64,000 nt of DNA from Histomonas meleagridis (GCA_020186115.1 WSYJ01000032.1:46035-110034), one strand, 5' to 3'; shown: positions 9,958-20,531, counted from the stretch's first letter. Numbers and translations: made by a program. Notes: generated by a model from the sequence alone, not told the origin.

Positions 9958-10376
9958 TTGAACAAGAACCAAATACATATATGTACTAATATTTAAATAA
10001 AAACTTTTTTGTGTAAGTAAAAAATAATAAAATTTATAGATCTAGGTGTTGTATTATTATTTTTAAAAACACCTATAAAAGTTGACATTAAAATATGCGG
10101 CTTCATTTTTCTTGTTCGATGCCTACTACCAATGGAATAGAGATCACCTTTGAGCAATAATCATTAGACAAATTTTCTATGCTTGTGTTGTGTGAAGGAA
10201 AAGTGCATTTTTCAGTAAATTATGCAAAAAATCAATGAAAAAGTGGCTTTTGTGTATATAATAGATGCCGATATGATTTTGAGTTTATATTTGTTCAAAC
10301 AAAGTTCATTTTTTTCTGTAAGCCTTACAAAAAGGTAAAAAAAAAATTTTTTTAAGACTTTTTACTAATTAACGTA
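9958..10376. other. Intergenic, nothing recognised
   Basis: AT-rich spacer between a small ORF and the 3' end of the kinase-GTPase gene. It contains two AAAAGTG words (near 10199 and 10236) of the kind that recur in other upstream regions here, and an A-rich tract at 10335-10350. No gene, RNA or repeat was identified. Confidence 0.5.
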
Positions 10377-13376
10377 TTAATTAGCTTGATTTTTTTCGTA
10401 TTCTTGAATTTCTTCATTTGTTAGTTTTAATATTGGATCCTTTAATATGTATCTACATGCATATTTGATTGAAGCTATGCATCTCGGACCATAATTTTCA
10501 AGTTGATAATCACCTGCATGAATTGGTAAAAATTTAATTTGATTATTATCATTTGAGGTTTTGTTAGTTTTCCACATTTCATATTTAAAATTCGGTTTAT
10601 CAACAATATAAAATTGATAATAATCAGGTGAAAGTGTCATTACATTTAACTTTTTTAATATATATGGCTTTATACTAATTTGTTCATCTTTTTTAATTGT
10701 TGTTACAAATATTAATTCAACATTTTGAGATTTTTCAAATTCCCAAAATTCATCTTGAGTAATTCCACACATGTATATTATACTAATTTTTTCTGGTAGT
10801 TTTGTTGCTTTCTTATCACGTTTAAAAAGAGAAGAATCAACACTTTTAAATCTTGATATAAGTTCAATGGAAGAAACATTTGCATAAAATAGTATTTGTT
10901 TTTCAATGTTGTGCTTAATTTGGAATCCGGTTAATGATTGAAACAAAAGTTCTGAATGATGATTTGGTTGTTCATAAAATACAATTAATGTCTGATTTTG
11001 TGTAATTGGTTTCTTGAGAATTTGATAAATAATTAACTCATTTGCTTTTCGATTATAGCAAATATCCCAAATATATGGATAAAATGGTGTCTTTACATTA
11101 TTAATTATTTCTTTTATTTGCTTATCAGAGAATCGTAATGTGTTGCTTATATAAGATTCAAAAGCACAACCAATAATACCTGCAACAAATTCTCCTGCAA
11201 AAGGAAGAACCACTCCAATGAATGTTGCAGCTGCAATATATTTCATTCTTAATTTCCACTTATTTGCACTAACATATTGATATTCTTTTATCTTTGACTT
11301 CATATATTGAATATTTATTCCAATAGAAGCTTTCAAATCACGTTTAATTTCTGTTACATATTGAGCATAATCACAAAACTTAACTTCAGCATTACCAAGA
11401 ATATATGGTAATATAGTTTCTAAAACTATGTCTATAAATTTATATACCTCATCAGTTAATTCATCAATTTTAGATGGGTCATTATCAATTTTCAATTTTT
11501 TTCCTATAAGATCCTTAAGTAAAAATGTACATGCTACACAATCTGCTAATGGTTTATTAGGTATTTTTAATATAAATTCTTTTTCGAATTTGAGTATTAA
11601 ATCCATAAAATTTTGAAAATCATTTGAAAATAATGGATATGATACATTTTGTATTGAATTTATAAACTGATCAGGAAAATATTGTACTGATTGAATAGAA
11701 TTTAAAATAAAGTAAAATGATTGATAGACACTATTAATATATCCACTTAAATTGGCTTCAACATCCCCAAGAGGTAAAGGTTTTAATGAATTTGGCAAAT
11801 AAAGTTCTTTTGCTATGTTATGTTCTTTCCACCATAACTCAGAAAAATTCTTAAAATTATCTTGATATTGATCTGGATTTCTTTGATCTAAATTCTGTTC
11901 TAAATCTTTGAAATCTCTTACAAGGAAAAAAACCTTCGATAAAGGAAATGAAGAAGAAAGTTGTGCACGACGAATTGTTGTTAAAGTACTTTTAAAATCA
12001 TCAACTTTATCATTAAACCTAGATATAGTTAAACATACAGTAGAAATTGAAGTAAAGACTGCATTAACTTTATCTAATATTGGCTTAAGCTTTAATTCAT
12101 ACTTTTCATCACCAATACCTTGTGAATCAATGAAAAATATTGCTGTATTTTTATCGACATTAATTGAATCACATTTTTCTTTTAGTTTCGCATAATCTTT
12201 ACTAAATCTATTTATTATATCAGAAATGATATAAGGTCCATCAATTAGTATGCCTTGAGTTTGACTTTTTGTTCCTTTTCCGGCATAAAATGCTCCATTC
12301 CCTGTAAGTGTCTTAAGATATGTTGATTTACCTGATTGATATGGTCCAAATAACATTACTAAAACTATAGGTCTATTTCCTGCTTTACGTAGGGTTGATT
12401 CAAAGTTCTTAATTAAAATAGGATATTTAGATGTTTTATCCCATGGATGAGGATTGGATTTAATATCTGTTAATGGTGTTGGTATAACAAAATTATTAAA
12501 TGGAAATAGTTCTGAATATATTATTTGATTTTTATAATTGTCAAGAATTGATCTATTAATACCGGAAATTTCATCATATATGCTTCGAATCTTATTAAAT
12601 AACTTTTTTGATTTGCATCTCTTTTTAGGATCTTTAGAAAGACATTTTTTAATTAAAGATACAAAAACTGGTGGTGTTGTATTTGAAATTTCAGGTAGTA
12701 CGCCATTATTAATATTTTCTTTAATTTGTTGAATATTAAGGCCTTCATAGGGTTGTTTGGAAGAAAATATTTCATTCATGAGAAGTCCAAATGTATATAC
12801 ATCAGTCTTTTTAGTGTATTTTTCTCCATTGATAATTTCAGGTGCAAGATATCGAACTTTTGAAACTGAGTCTGGTTCAATTGACTTATGCGTAAGTCCA
12901 AAACCACTAATAATTGGATGGAAATTATCATCAATAAATATATTATCAACTGTTAGATCATGATGAATGATGTCATTTTCGTGAAGATATTTTAACCCAT
13001 AAGAAACACCTAGAAAAACAATTATTTTTGTATTCAAGGTCCATTCAGATGGTTGTGTATTAATAACATTACGTAAATTTCCATTCTTATAAAATGGAGT
13101 GATCAAAACTGCTTTTTTATGGTCATCATTTGGATAAAACCCAACCAAAGATTGCACTGTTACATTTGATACTATACATAATACTTTAAATTCGTTGATG
13201 AGTGAATTATATGCATCTTCGGTTTGGGCTCTTTTCATTGCAACAAATTGTTCAGTGTAATTGATAATTCCTTTATCAACACGAAATGCTCCACTTGATA
13301 TATTTGTATTGGTTGTTTTAAACATACTAAGGTCATTTATAAGATGAGATACTTCTGCTTCAGCAAATTGATTCAT
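10377..13376 (-). CDS. Pseudokinase fused to a GBP/atlastin-like GTPase
   Basis: Residue numbers here count from the ATG of the longest reading frame at 13404-13406; subtract 10 for the preferred start. Residues ~40-275 are a TKL-like kinase fold with VAMK lysine (~58), HHDLTVDN (149-155) and YLAPE (186-190), but the DFG motif is GFG (168-170), so the Mg-binding Asp is missing. Residues ~345-560 are a large GTPase: P-loop GPYQSGKS (354-361), TQGI switch (383-386), DSQG (427-430) and LVRDF, the RD-type guanine motif of guanylate-binding proteins. A ~30-residue hydrophobic stretch (YIAAATFIGVVLPFAGEF onward) may be a membrane hairpin, as in atlastins. I prefer the ATG at 13374-13376 because an initiator-like TTCACATTG lies just upstream of it and would place the transcription start inside a longer ORF beginning at 13406. 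Expected role: GTP-driven membrane remodelling with a regulatory kinase-like sensor. The fusion is unusual. Confidence 0.8.
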   Translation of the reverse strand: MNQFAEAEVSHLINDLSMFKTTNTNISSGAFRVDKGIINYTEQFVAMKRAQTEDAYNSLINEFKVLCIVSNVTVQSLVGFYPNDDHKKAVLITPFYKNGNLRNVINTQPSEWTLNTKIIVFLGVSYGLKYLHENDIIHHDLTVDNIFIDDNFHPIISGFGLTHKSIEPDSVSKVRYLAPEIINGEKYTKKTDVYTFGLLMNEIFSSKQPYEGLNIQQIKENINNGVLPEISNTTPPVFVSLIKKCLSKDPKKRCKSKKLFNKIRSIYDEISGINRSILDNYKNQIIYSELFPFNNFVIPTPLTDIKSNPHPWDKTSKYPILIKNFESTLRKAGNRPIVLVMLFGPYQSGKSTYLKTLTGNGAFYAGKGTKSQTQGILIDGPYIISDIINRFSKDYAKLKEKCDSINVDKNTAIFFIDSQGIGDEKYELKLKPILDKVNAVFTSISTVCLTISRFNDKVDDFKSTLTTIRRAQLSSSFPLSKVFFLVRDFKDLEQNLDQRNPDQYQDNFKNFSELWWKEHNIAKELYLPNSLKPLPLGDVEANLSGYINSVYQSFYFILNSIQSVQYFPDQFINSIQNVSYPLFSNDFQNFMDLILKFEKEFILKIPNKPLADCVACTFLLKDLIGKKLKIDNDPSKIDELTDEVYKFIDIVLETILPYILGNAEVKFCDYAQYVTEIKRDLKASIGINIQYMKSKIKEYQYVSANKWKLRMKYIAAATFIGVVLPFAGEFVAGIIGCAFESYISNTLRFSDKQIKEIINNVKTPFYPYIWDICYNRKANELIIYQILKKPITQNQTLIVFYEQPNHHSELLFQSLTGFQIKHNIEKQILFYANVSSIELISRFKSVDSSLFKRDKKATKLPEKISIIYMCGITQDEFWEFEKSQNVELIFVTTIKKDEQISIKPYILKKLNVMTLSPDYYQFYIVDKPNFKYEMWKTNKTSNDNNQIKFLPIHAGDYQLENYGPRCIASIKYACRYILKDPILKLTNEEIQEYEKNQAN

Positions 13377-14057
13377 AACAATGTGAACCGATTGACGATA
13401 AATCAAAAAAAATGCCGCTATTCAAAAATGAGAAGTTTACAGAATACTGTAGCGGTTGTAGCAGTAACGACTACCACATTTTTATTATTCAATTTCTTTC
13501 AAAAGTTATTAGTTTTTATCAGCTTTATATAATGGTTTTCCGGAGGATGGGTATCGATAAACCGTTTATTTTATCGATATTATTATCTTGATAAAAAAGT
13601 GACAATATGCATTCAAAATTTTTATATCGTTCTGAACGATGGTATTCAAAATTTTATCATTAAAAATAAAAATATCTCGTGAAAATCGATTTATATTTAT
13701 ACTAAATCAATTCTGATAGTAATTATAATTTAAGGAGGTTATAATTTCTATAATTCGCCAAATGGTATATGTAAAAAATTGATATATAGCTAAAATTGAT
13801 TTTCGTAATTTAGTAACATTTATTTGAATGCTATCATATTAAAGTATTCTAATCGTGGTTACACATTTAATGCATTTGCGATCAAGAATCGATTTCAAAC
13901 ATCGCAAAACACAACACTTTTCATAAATTGGTATCGGTTTTCCAATGTTTTTTTTTGAATGACCGTTTATAATAAAAGTGACACATATTTTATGAAAAAG
14001 GGTTCTAATAGTTGATGGCTGATGGAGAAAAAAACACTTTAGCAAATATTATTTTGA
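13377..14057. promoter_or_regulatory. Upstream region of the kinase-GTPase gene with several promoter-like words
   Basis: On the minus strand, TTCACATTG (initiator-like) lies within ~10 bp of the ATG at 13376. The 14-mer CGCTATTCAAAAAT at 13416-13429 is repeated exactly upstream of the gene at 36055-38520. ACCGTTTA is at 13561-13568, and AAAAGTGAC words lie near 13593 and 13974. No credible gene is seen; a 68-codon ORF at 13839-14045 (minus) has a Cys/Lys-rich end but no recognisable domain. Confidence 0.35.
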
Positions 14058-15540
14058 ATGCACACCAAAAATTTTCTGAAAAAAATCACTGAAAACTTCA
14101 GAAGTCGAATATTCAAAATCGAAATTATCTGAAACAACAAATAATTTAAAATTAAAACTGAATAAATTAGCATACCAAACAATGAATCTTTAGTGGCTTC
14201 AAAGTTGTTAAGTCCTCGAAGCAAAACAAAAATACAGAAACGATTAACACAAAGCCACGAGAATATCATCCTTTTAAAAGTACACATTCATCAAACCTCA
14301 GGAAAAGATATGCAGCTATAAACAAAGTTACCACAGAACCTGATAAAAGGTATCAACAATTATCAAATTTAAATAATGACTTGCCATTTGTTACTGGGCA
14401 TATTGACCCAACAGATCAACAAAACAAAATAGTGTCTCCTATGATCTATATGGATATACAAGGTGCCATAGCGGAGAGAAAGACGACAAAAAAGAATTTT
14501 TACAGATTCTCAATTTAAACAACTCACAGAAAAACGCAAATCCCTTCAAAGAGCTAGTAGTAACGCTTCTTCTATTTCCTCACAGAGTGCATTGAGCTAC
14601 TCAACGAGTACAGATAGTATTTATGTTGGATCAAATGAATATAAAGCTCCAAGAATCTATGAAGAACTTCAAGATAAATATGCCCAGCAAACTCTCCTTG
14701 TAATAAAAGGTAAGATCCCTCGAGAAACGCCAGATTTCGAGTCATTCAAAAGAACAAATAATGAAATATGGAACCGTATTGAAACAGTTCTTAACCGAAT
14801 TGAAGCTTACTGTGACAAATTTGCGGAAGTTAATGGACGCAAACTTAGTGAAGCTGCACTTCTTAATGTTATCACAGATGACAATATATATGAATATCTT
14901 AATGGAATTGACGAACTTGTTGAACAAAAGAAATCATATGCTGCATATACAATTCAGAAATGTATAAATAAATATTTAGAAAACATGAAAAGAAATTTCC
15001 AAAGCCGCTTTTACCATTCAAAATTTCTGGAGAAATTTAAACGTAAATAAACGGTTTCGAGCAGCTCGAGATTAGAAGCCGTTTAAGAACAGTAAGCAGC
15101 CGAGCTGAACAACTTCAAAATCTTCTTCGTGGAAAATATAAAGAAATAGAAAAAGCTCCAAATTTAATTGTTCACGTTATAACAGGGTTACAAGATCTGA
15201 TAAGATGCTTTGATTTAATGTTAAAAAATGTAACTCTTATTCTTTTGCTTCCTTCTTTACCATCTAAACATGTATGGGAAGAAATGCTTGATCTTTTCTC
15301 TCAGTCTGGAATTGATGACACAGAGTCGGATTTAGGATACAGTTCTTCGGTACGCCGTACGAAGGAAAAGGGTTAGCAATATGCATCGCAACGAGTGCGA
15401 ATGTCGCGTTGAAGAGGATGATAAAGATATATGAAGAGCTGCTGAAGATATTAGGGAAGGAGGCGGGCTGCGACGGGGAGAGTTCGATTGCAAAGGCACT
15501 TATTGGACTAAGGAATTATAAGGAACGTGTTTTTATGTAA
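14058..15540 (+). pseudogene. Decayed gene with several frameshifts
   Basis: Coding-like sequence runs through all three frames without a full ORF. In order it reads SKLSETTNNLKLKLNKLA, then LVASKLLSPRSKTKIQK, then REYHPFKSTHSSNLRKRY to about 14490, then a 1-base shift into an open stretch to TAA at 15048-15050 (containing IQ-like AAYTIQKCINKYLENMKR), then another frame (EQLQNLLRGKYKEIEK... LPSLPSKHVWEEMLDLFSQS), and finally SANVALKRMIKIYEELL to TAA at 15540. At least three frame changes are needed. The G/C-rich 3' end typical of neighbouring live genes is still visible. Introns cannot be excluded but no consensus splice sites were seen. The product class is unknown; it may have been a calmodulin-binding or cytoskeletal protein. 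Confidence 0.6.
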
Positions 15541-15869
15541 AATGTTTTGTCATTGTTGTTTTTGTAATGCTCAGAGTTTTTGTTCAAAATTAAGATATGT
15601 AACGATGAAAATTAATTGATCAGATAACATTCGAATACAGCTGATATATGCGATTTACTTGTGTATTCTCAAACTTTCCAGCAAATTGTCAGCAATGAAT
15701 ATTCCAGACAACTAAACAAGACAGAAAATGAAGAGAAAATCAAAAATAAAAAACTATGAAAATACGAAATTAAAACAATTAAACTTCATTTCCTCCATAA
15801 AAGTTAAGCCAAACAAGTACTGCATCATCATGGTGATGTTGTTATAAAAAAAATTTTTATTTTTGAAGG
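15541..15869. other. Intergenic, nothing recognised
   Basis: Spacer between the end of the decayed gene and the 3' end of the ankyrin locus (convergent). It contains a short tandem duplication of an AAAAAAATTTTTATTTTTG-like word near 15845-15890. No gene was found. Confidence 0.5.
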
Positions 15870-16974
15870 TTATAAAAAAATTTTTATTTTTGTTTTTCCT
15901 TTTCCTGTAGTATTTGTACTATTTCAGTGTGATTATTTATAAGTGCTAAATCAAGTGCCTTTCGGGATATTATATATAAATTCCAAATATCATTTTAAAA
16001 CATCACCTTACAAAACTAAAAAACATTCAAAATATTTATATTAATATTCTTTTGTGCTAGTAATAATTTCACTATCTCAGTGTGACCATATGTAGATGCT
16101 CTTATTAGTGCTGTTTCAAACAAATTAAAAAAATTCTAAATTATACATTCTAACCCAAAATAATTTTCAAAAACTCTAAATAAAAGAAAATATTACCTTG
16201 AACATTAACATCAATTCCTTTACGTCTGAGAATTAGTTTCACAATTTCCTCATTACCAAATGAAGAAGCATAAATAAGTGTAGTTTCAAATATTATAGAT
16301 AAATTCCAAATATCATATTAAAACAGAAAATTATTATAATAAAATTTATATAAAACATATAAATATCTTTAATATTAACATCAACTTCTGCATTTTCAAG
16401 AAGAAATTTGGCCATTTCGAAGTTTTTATTTTTAATTACATAAAGAAGTGGTGTATCAAATAATTTAGATAAATTCCAAATATCATATTAAAACAGAAAA
16501 TTATTACAACAAAAATTAAATAAAACAAACAAATACTTTTAATGTTAACATCTATACCTTTTTGTTTAAGAAGTAATTCAACTATTTGCGCATTTTTATG
16601 GATTAATGCAACCATAAGTGCTGTTTGAAATAATTTAAATAATTTTCAAATATTATTTTGAAATAGAAAATTATTTCATAAAACATTAAATAAAACAAAT
16701 AAATATTCTTTGCATTGATGTCAATTCCTTCTTGTTCAAGAAGTAATTTAACGATTTCTATATGACCTTTTGAAGATGCCAAAATAAGTGCTGTTAAAAA
16801 TATTTTGAATAAACATTAAATATTATTTTTAAATTCTAAATGATCAAAACAAATAGGAAACAAAACATGTAAACAGATTTAAAGTTAATATCTATACCTT
16901 TTTGTTTAAGAAGTTCTTTAAGTATTTCTAAATAACAACATGAAGATGCTATTAAAATTGCATTATTAAATATT
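15870..16974 (-). repeat. Ankyrin repeat units separated by AT-rich spacers (downstream part of ankyrin locus)
   Basis: On the minus strand at least seven ankyrin-like units follow the main ORF at a spacing of about 160-170 bp. Recognisable cores are TALIRASTYGHTEIVKLLL (about 16030-16125), TLIYASSFGNEEIVKLIL (about 16200-16290), TPLLYVIKNKNFEMAKFLLE (about 16370-16460) and a final unit with ALDLALINNHTEIVQILQ (about 15885-15955). Each is separated from the next by a conserved spacer containing ATATTTGGAATTTAT. The spacers carry stops or shift frame, so the array is either spliced, decayed or untranslated. Confidence 0.7.
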
Positions 16975-18351
16975 TTAAATAAACTTTACATAATATTTAG
17001 TAACATCATTTAGATTAATTTCATTTCCTTTTTTATCAAGAAGCAATTCGAAAATATCAATCTTATTATTCTTAACTGCCACAACAAATGCTGATAAAAA
17101 TAATTTAAATAAATTCCAAATATAATTTTGAAAAATTAAATGAAATAAAACAATAATTTGGGTATTGATATCAATTCCTCCTTGTTCAAGAATATAGTTT
17201 ACAAGTTCAATGTTTCCTGATTCCGTAGAATATACTAAAATTTCTTTTGGAATCGGATTATTTTGAAGAAAATATTGAACAAGATATATATTCCCAATTC
17301 TTGCTGCTTCATTAATCATTTCTTCATTAATTTTCATTCCATTTTCTAGCAAAAAAGTAAAAACTTCATAATTATGATATAAAATACATTTAACACTCAA
17401 CGCAGTTAAACTATTAATAGTTTTAATTTTCTTTTCATAGAGATATTTAAAGATATCATTTCGATGGAATTCAATTGATATTTCAAACGCATTTCCAAAT
17501 GATGAATGATTTTGTTCACATAAATGAATAATTTCAATGTTTCCACCTGCAATTGCATATTTACCTGTGTTTTCTACTTTAGCACCATTCATAAGTAAAT
17601 ATTTAAAACATTTAATTGATCCAAAAAATGCTGCATAATCAATTAATGGAATATTTTCTTGATTAATAAATCCACATCTTTCATAAAGTGATGGCTTAAT
17701 TGTTTGATCGTAATCAAAATCATTTTGTGATGATATTTCTTGAAGTTTTTCTATTTCATCATTTCGAATTATTTTTGATATTTCATTTGGATTTACTCCT
17801 TCTTCAATTAACTTTTTATGAAGTTCAAAATCATTCTTTGATAGTTCTTCATAATTTTCTATAAAAGTTGAATTTATTATATCATTACGATACATTTTTT
17901 TGTTTTCACTTTCTTTTTTATAGTGAGCAAAAAATTTATTCTTAATATTATTAGTAATATTAAAATTAATAAAATTTCGCTTAATCATTCTATCTAATAG
18001 ATAACATGCTTCTTGTGAATCGAGTTTAGAAATATAAATACTAAAAATTTCTATAATTTTTGATGTTTTATTGTTAATTTCTTTTTCCTTTTTTTGAATT
18101 GCTTCCAAATAATTTAAATATATATAACTTTTAATATTTTGTGAACAAAACGAATAATAAATTAAATTGCTGATAGTAAGATCCAATGAATATGGAAAAT
18201 TTGAATCATACAATTTCATCGTTTGCTGAACAGACCAATCGAGATTTTCCAAAGTTAAATTAAAAATAATTTTTTCTACACCAGTAAGTATTTTAATAGG
18301 ATTTTTATTTAGTTGTGCAGTTTGAGTCTGATTTTGTTTCTCATTTTTCAT
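16975..18351 (-). CDS. Ankyrin-repeat protein with trichomonad DUF3447-type N-terminal region
   Basis: This is a 458-residue ORF. Residues ~20-130 form the helical N-terminal region shared with the loci at 34.1, 46 and 61.4-62.6 kb. Then come IIRNDEIEKLQEISSQ, LIDYAAFFGS, KCFKYLLMNGAK and HLCEQNHSSF, and ankyrin-like units to the end, as in the DUF3447 ankyrin proteins that are highly multiplied in trichomonads. The unit after GGIDINTQ contains the in-frame spacer VLFHLIFQNYIWNLFKLF before the next ankyrin unit. The ORF stops at the following spacer, but more ankyrin units continue downstream on the same strand. The function of these proteins is not established; they are presumed protein-binding scaffolds. 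The gene is divergent from eIF3b with 94 bp between starts. Confidence 0.75.
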   Translation of the reverse strand: MKNEKQNQTQTAQLNKNPIKILTGVEKIIFNLTLENLDWSVQQTMKLYDSNFPYSLDLTISNLIYYSFCSQNIKSYIYLNYLEAIQKKEKEINNKTSKIIEIFSIYISKLDSQEACYLLDRMIKRNFINFNITNNIKNKFFAHYKKESENKKMYRNDIINSTFIENYEELSKNDFELHKKLIEEGVNPNEISKIIRNDEIEKLQEISSQNDFDYDQTIKPSLYERCGFINQENIPLIDYAAFFGSIKCFKYLLMNGAKVENTGKYAIAGGNIEIIHLCEQNHSSFGNAFEISIEFHRNDIFKYLYEKKIKTINSLTALSVKCILYHNYEVFTFLLENGMKINEEMINEAARIGNIYLVQYFLQNNPIPKEILVYSTESGNIELVNYILEQGGIDINTQIIVLFHLIFQNYIWNLFKLFLSAFVVAVKNNKIDIFELLLDKKGNEINLNDVTKYYVKFI

Positions 18352-18445
18352 GTTGTCATTTTAACGTCCAACCAAAAATTTGGGGCACTCCAAGTTATAC
18401 TTGACCAACGGTTTTCTATCAAAATAAAGGCCATTCAAGAACACA
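18352..18445. promoter_or_regulatory. 94-bp divergent promoter (ankyrin gene / eIF3b)
   Basis: Contains AACGGTTT at 18407-18414 (Myb-type M3-like box) and GGGCACTCCAA ending at 18393, an 11-mer found again upstream of the gene at 27336-28559 and, with two changes, upstream of the MCMBP gene. Both genes must be read from this stretch. Confidence 0.45.
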
Positions 18446-20305
18446 ATGAGTAGACTTACAAATATTGTCGTATGCATTGGTCTTCCTAAAACAACAGAGG
18501 CAAACTTCGAAAAATTCAAAAAATACTTTTTAAGCAAGATATTAATCAAATTTATTCCAACTCTCACAATCGATAATATTGAGCTTCCCTCAAAAGATGG
18601 TCAATCCACTGGAATTGCTTTTATTAAATGCACTGGAGAAAATGGTTCTTCACAAGCTCATGCTCTTATCACAGGTGCTGATCATGCTGTTTTTGATGCA
18701 AAAACACGTGTTCGTTTTATGAGCTGTGAAACATTTGAAAAGTATCTCAAAGGCTCAGACAAACCAGTACCACTTGTCGTTGAACCATGTGAGCACAAAG
18801 TTCAACATTTTTCATGGTATCTTGTTGATGAAAGGCTTTATGATCAAATTGTTTATTTGACCAACAAACTCCCTCATGCATATTGGTTTAATCCCAAAGA
18901 TGCTAGTCTTACCCAAATCGATCTTCCAAATCATCTTCAGTCTATTGATGACTTCAAGTTTTCTACTGATGGTTCTTTCCTTATAGGTAAATCTGGTGAC
19001 GTCCTTAAATTCTACACAGGTGAAAACTGGATTCATTTTTCATCTATTCAATATCAAAACATCAAAGATTACATTGTTTCTCCCTGCGGACGTTTCCTTC
19101 TTTGCAAAGCCCTTCCACAAGGCAGTGATCTTGACAACATTTATTCTCCACATGGTGCATCAATATATGACATATTAAAATCATCGCGCGTCTTCCGCTT
19201 CCCATTACATAAGGCCGACTACAACAAAATTCAATTTGGACATGGCTCCAGTGTTCTTACCATGGTTGGCAAAGAACTTCGAGTATTTTCCGCACCCGCA
19301 TTTAAGGAGCCCAAAGTCTTTAGTAGTGACATTGACTCCTTTTCTCCAAGCATTTCATCACCATATGTTTTTACTTTCCGTAAAGAGCGCGAAGCCTCGC
19401 CGCCACGCATTGCCTTTTATTCCATCACAGATGGCAAAATGGTACACACGCATGCATCATATAATGCCGCGGGAGCCAAAGCATATTGGCATCCGAACAA
19501 AGCGTTATGTGCTGTCGTGATTGAGACACCAGTTAAAGGTGCATTCCAATCATCATTAACTATTTTCGACTTAGAAAATCCAAACAAAGTCGGCACATTT
19601 AACATACAAGACACTAAGAAAGTCGGCACAATCGAGAACTGCTCATGGGATCCTAAAGAGCGCCGCATATCAGTCATCATCGAGACAAGTCAAGGTCGGT
19701 TAATCCATTTATACGAAATCACAACAAATACTACGCGCTTAGCAGTATACACAGCGTCATGTTCTGAACTCATTTATTCTCCAGCAGGTCGTTTTGCAGT
19801 AGCACATGATATTAATAATGGAAGTTCTCTTGTGCAATTCTATGACATGGATTCGCAAGCAGGCATTATTAAGTCACTCGAAATATCTGCAGTCGAATCA
19901 TTGCAATGGGATCCAAATGGCGCATTCGTCATGGCGAACTCAAGCAGAGCAGTTGGTAACATGTCAGGCTTCGCTATATATCTCTTCGACGGCACACTGG
20001 TGTTGAAGGAAATCAGACAGGGATTCAAGAAAGGAATGTGGCGGCCTCGCGTTGCGAAGTACACTGAAAAGGACGTGGAGGCAGTGAAGGACAAAGTGGA
20101 CGAGGTGTACGAGAAATATGGAAAATTCGGCGCTGCAGATCCAAAGGTTAGAAAAGAGGAACAACATTTGCAAAAGATCGAAAAGGTAAGGAATTGGATG
20201 AAGTTTAACAGAGAATCAGTGGCGCCTTACAGAATACCACAGCAAAAACAAAATTATAACTTTGAAATACAATTCGCTAAAAATTTTGAGGAAAAAGAAG
20301 AATAA
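18446..20305 (+). CDS. EIF3B: Eukaryotic translation initiation factor 3 subunit B
   Basis: This is a 619-residue protein with the eIF3b order of domains. A divergent N-terminal RRM (about residues 5-100) is followed by a WD40/beta-propeller region (about 120-510, with recurring 'WDP' or 'WHPN' turns, for example CSWDPKERRIS and LQWDPNGAFVM). The C-terminal signature is IYLFDGTLVLKEIRQGFKKG then MWRPR, corresponding to the conserved 'WRPRP' element of eIF3b, and after it a charged helix. eIF3b is the scaffold of the eIF3 complex on the 40S ribosome. The protein is slightly shorter than the usual ~700 residues, as expected for a reduced N terminus. The start ATG follows AAGAACACA. The last ~250 bp are strikingly G/C-richer than the 5' part. 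Confidence 0.85.
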   Translation: MSRLTNIVVCIGLPKTTEANFEKFKKYFLSKILIKFIPTLTIDNIELPSKDGQSTGIAFIKCTGENGSSQAHALITGADHAVFDAKTRVRFMSCETFEKYLKGSDKPVPLVVEPCEHKVQHFSWYLVDERLYDQIVYLTNKLPHAYWFNPKDASLTQIDLPNHLQSIDDFKFSTDGSFLIGKSGDVLKFYTGENWIHFSSIQYQNIKDYIVSPCGRFLLCKALPQGSDLDNIYSPHGASIYDILKSSRVFRFPLHKADYNKIQFGHGSSVLTMVGKELRVFSAPAFKEPKVFSSDIDSFSPSISSPYVFTFRKEREASPPRIAFYSITDGKMVHTHASYNAAGAKAYWHPNKALCAVVIETPVKGAFQSSLTIFDLENPNKVGTFNIQDTKKVGTIENCSWDPKERRISVIIETSQGRLIHLYEITTNTTRLAVYTASCSELIYSPAGRFAVAHDINNGSSLVQFYDMDSQAGIIKSLEISAVESLQWDPNGAFVMANSSRAVGNMSGFAIYLFDGTLVLKEIRQGFKKGMWRPRVAKYTEKDVEAVKDKVDEVYEKYGKFGAADPKVRKEEQHLQKIEKVRNWMKFNRESVAPYRIPQQKQNYNFEIQFAKNFEEKEE

Positions 20306-20531
20306 AAAATATTAAAGTAAATGGTATTTCTTTGATAAAATTTCTGGTTTTTAAACAAATCCAAACATCTGAACGTGAATATTAAATTAATCCGCTGTGG
20401 ATGAAGTTATCTTTGAACATATTTGGTCGAAAAGTGACAGTTTCCGATTATATATAATGCAAATATTAACTTTTTCAAAACGCCATTTTGAGGTTTTTTG
20501 GATTTTGGCAGTTTTCCGTACGTTTAAATCG

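Noticed and set aside
13839-14045. Cys/Lys-rich 68-codon minus ORF
   Set aside because: No recognisable domain; region lacks coding bias beyond this short stretch.
15870-16974. Calling the spacers classical spliceosomal introns
   Set aside because: They lack the GTATGT 5' end and the conserved branch/3' motif (ACTAACACACAG) I know from trichomonad introns, and several lack a terminal AG; kept only as a hypothesis in the findings.
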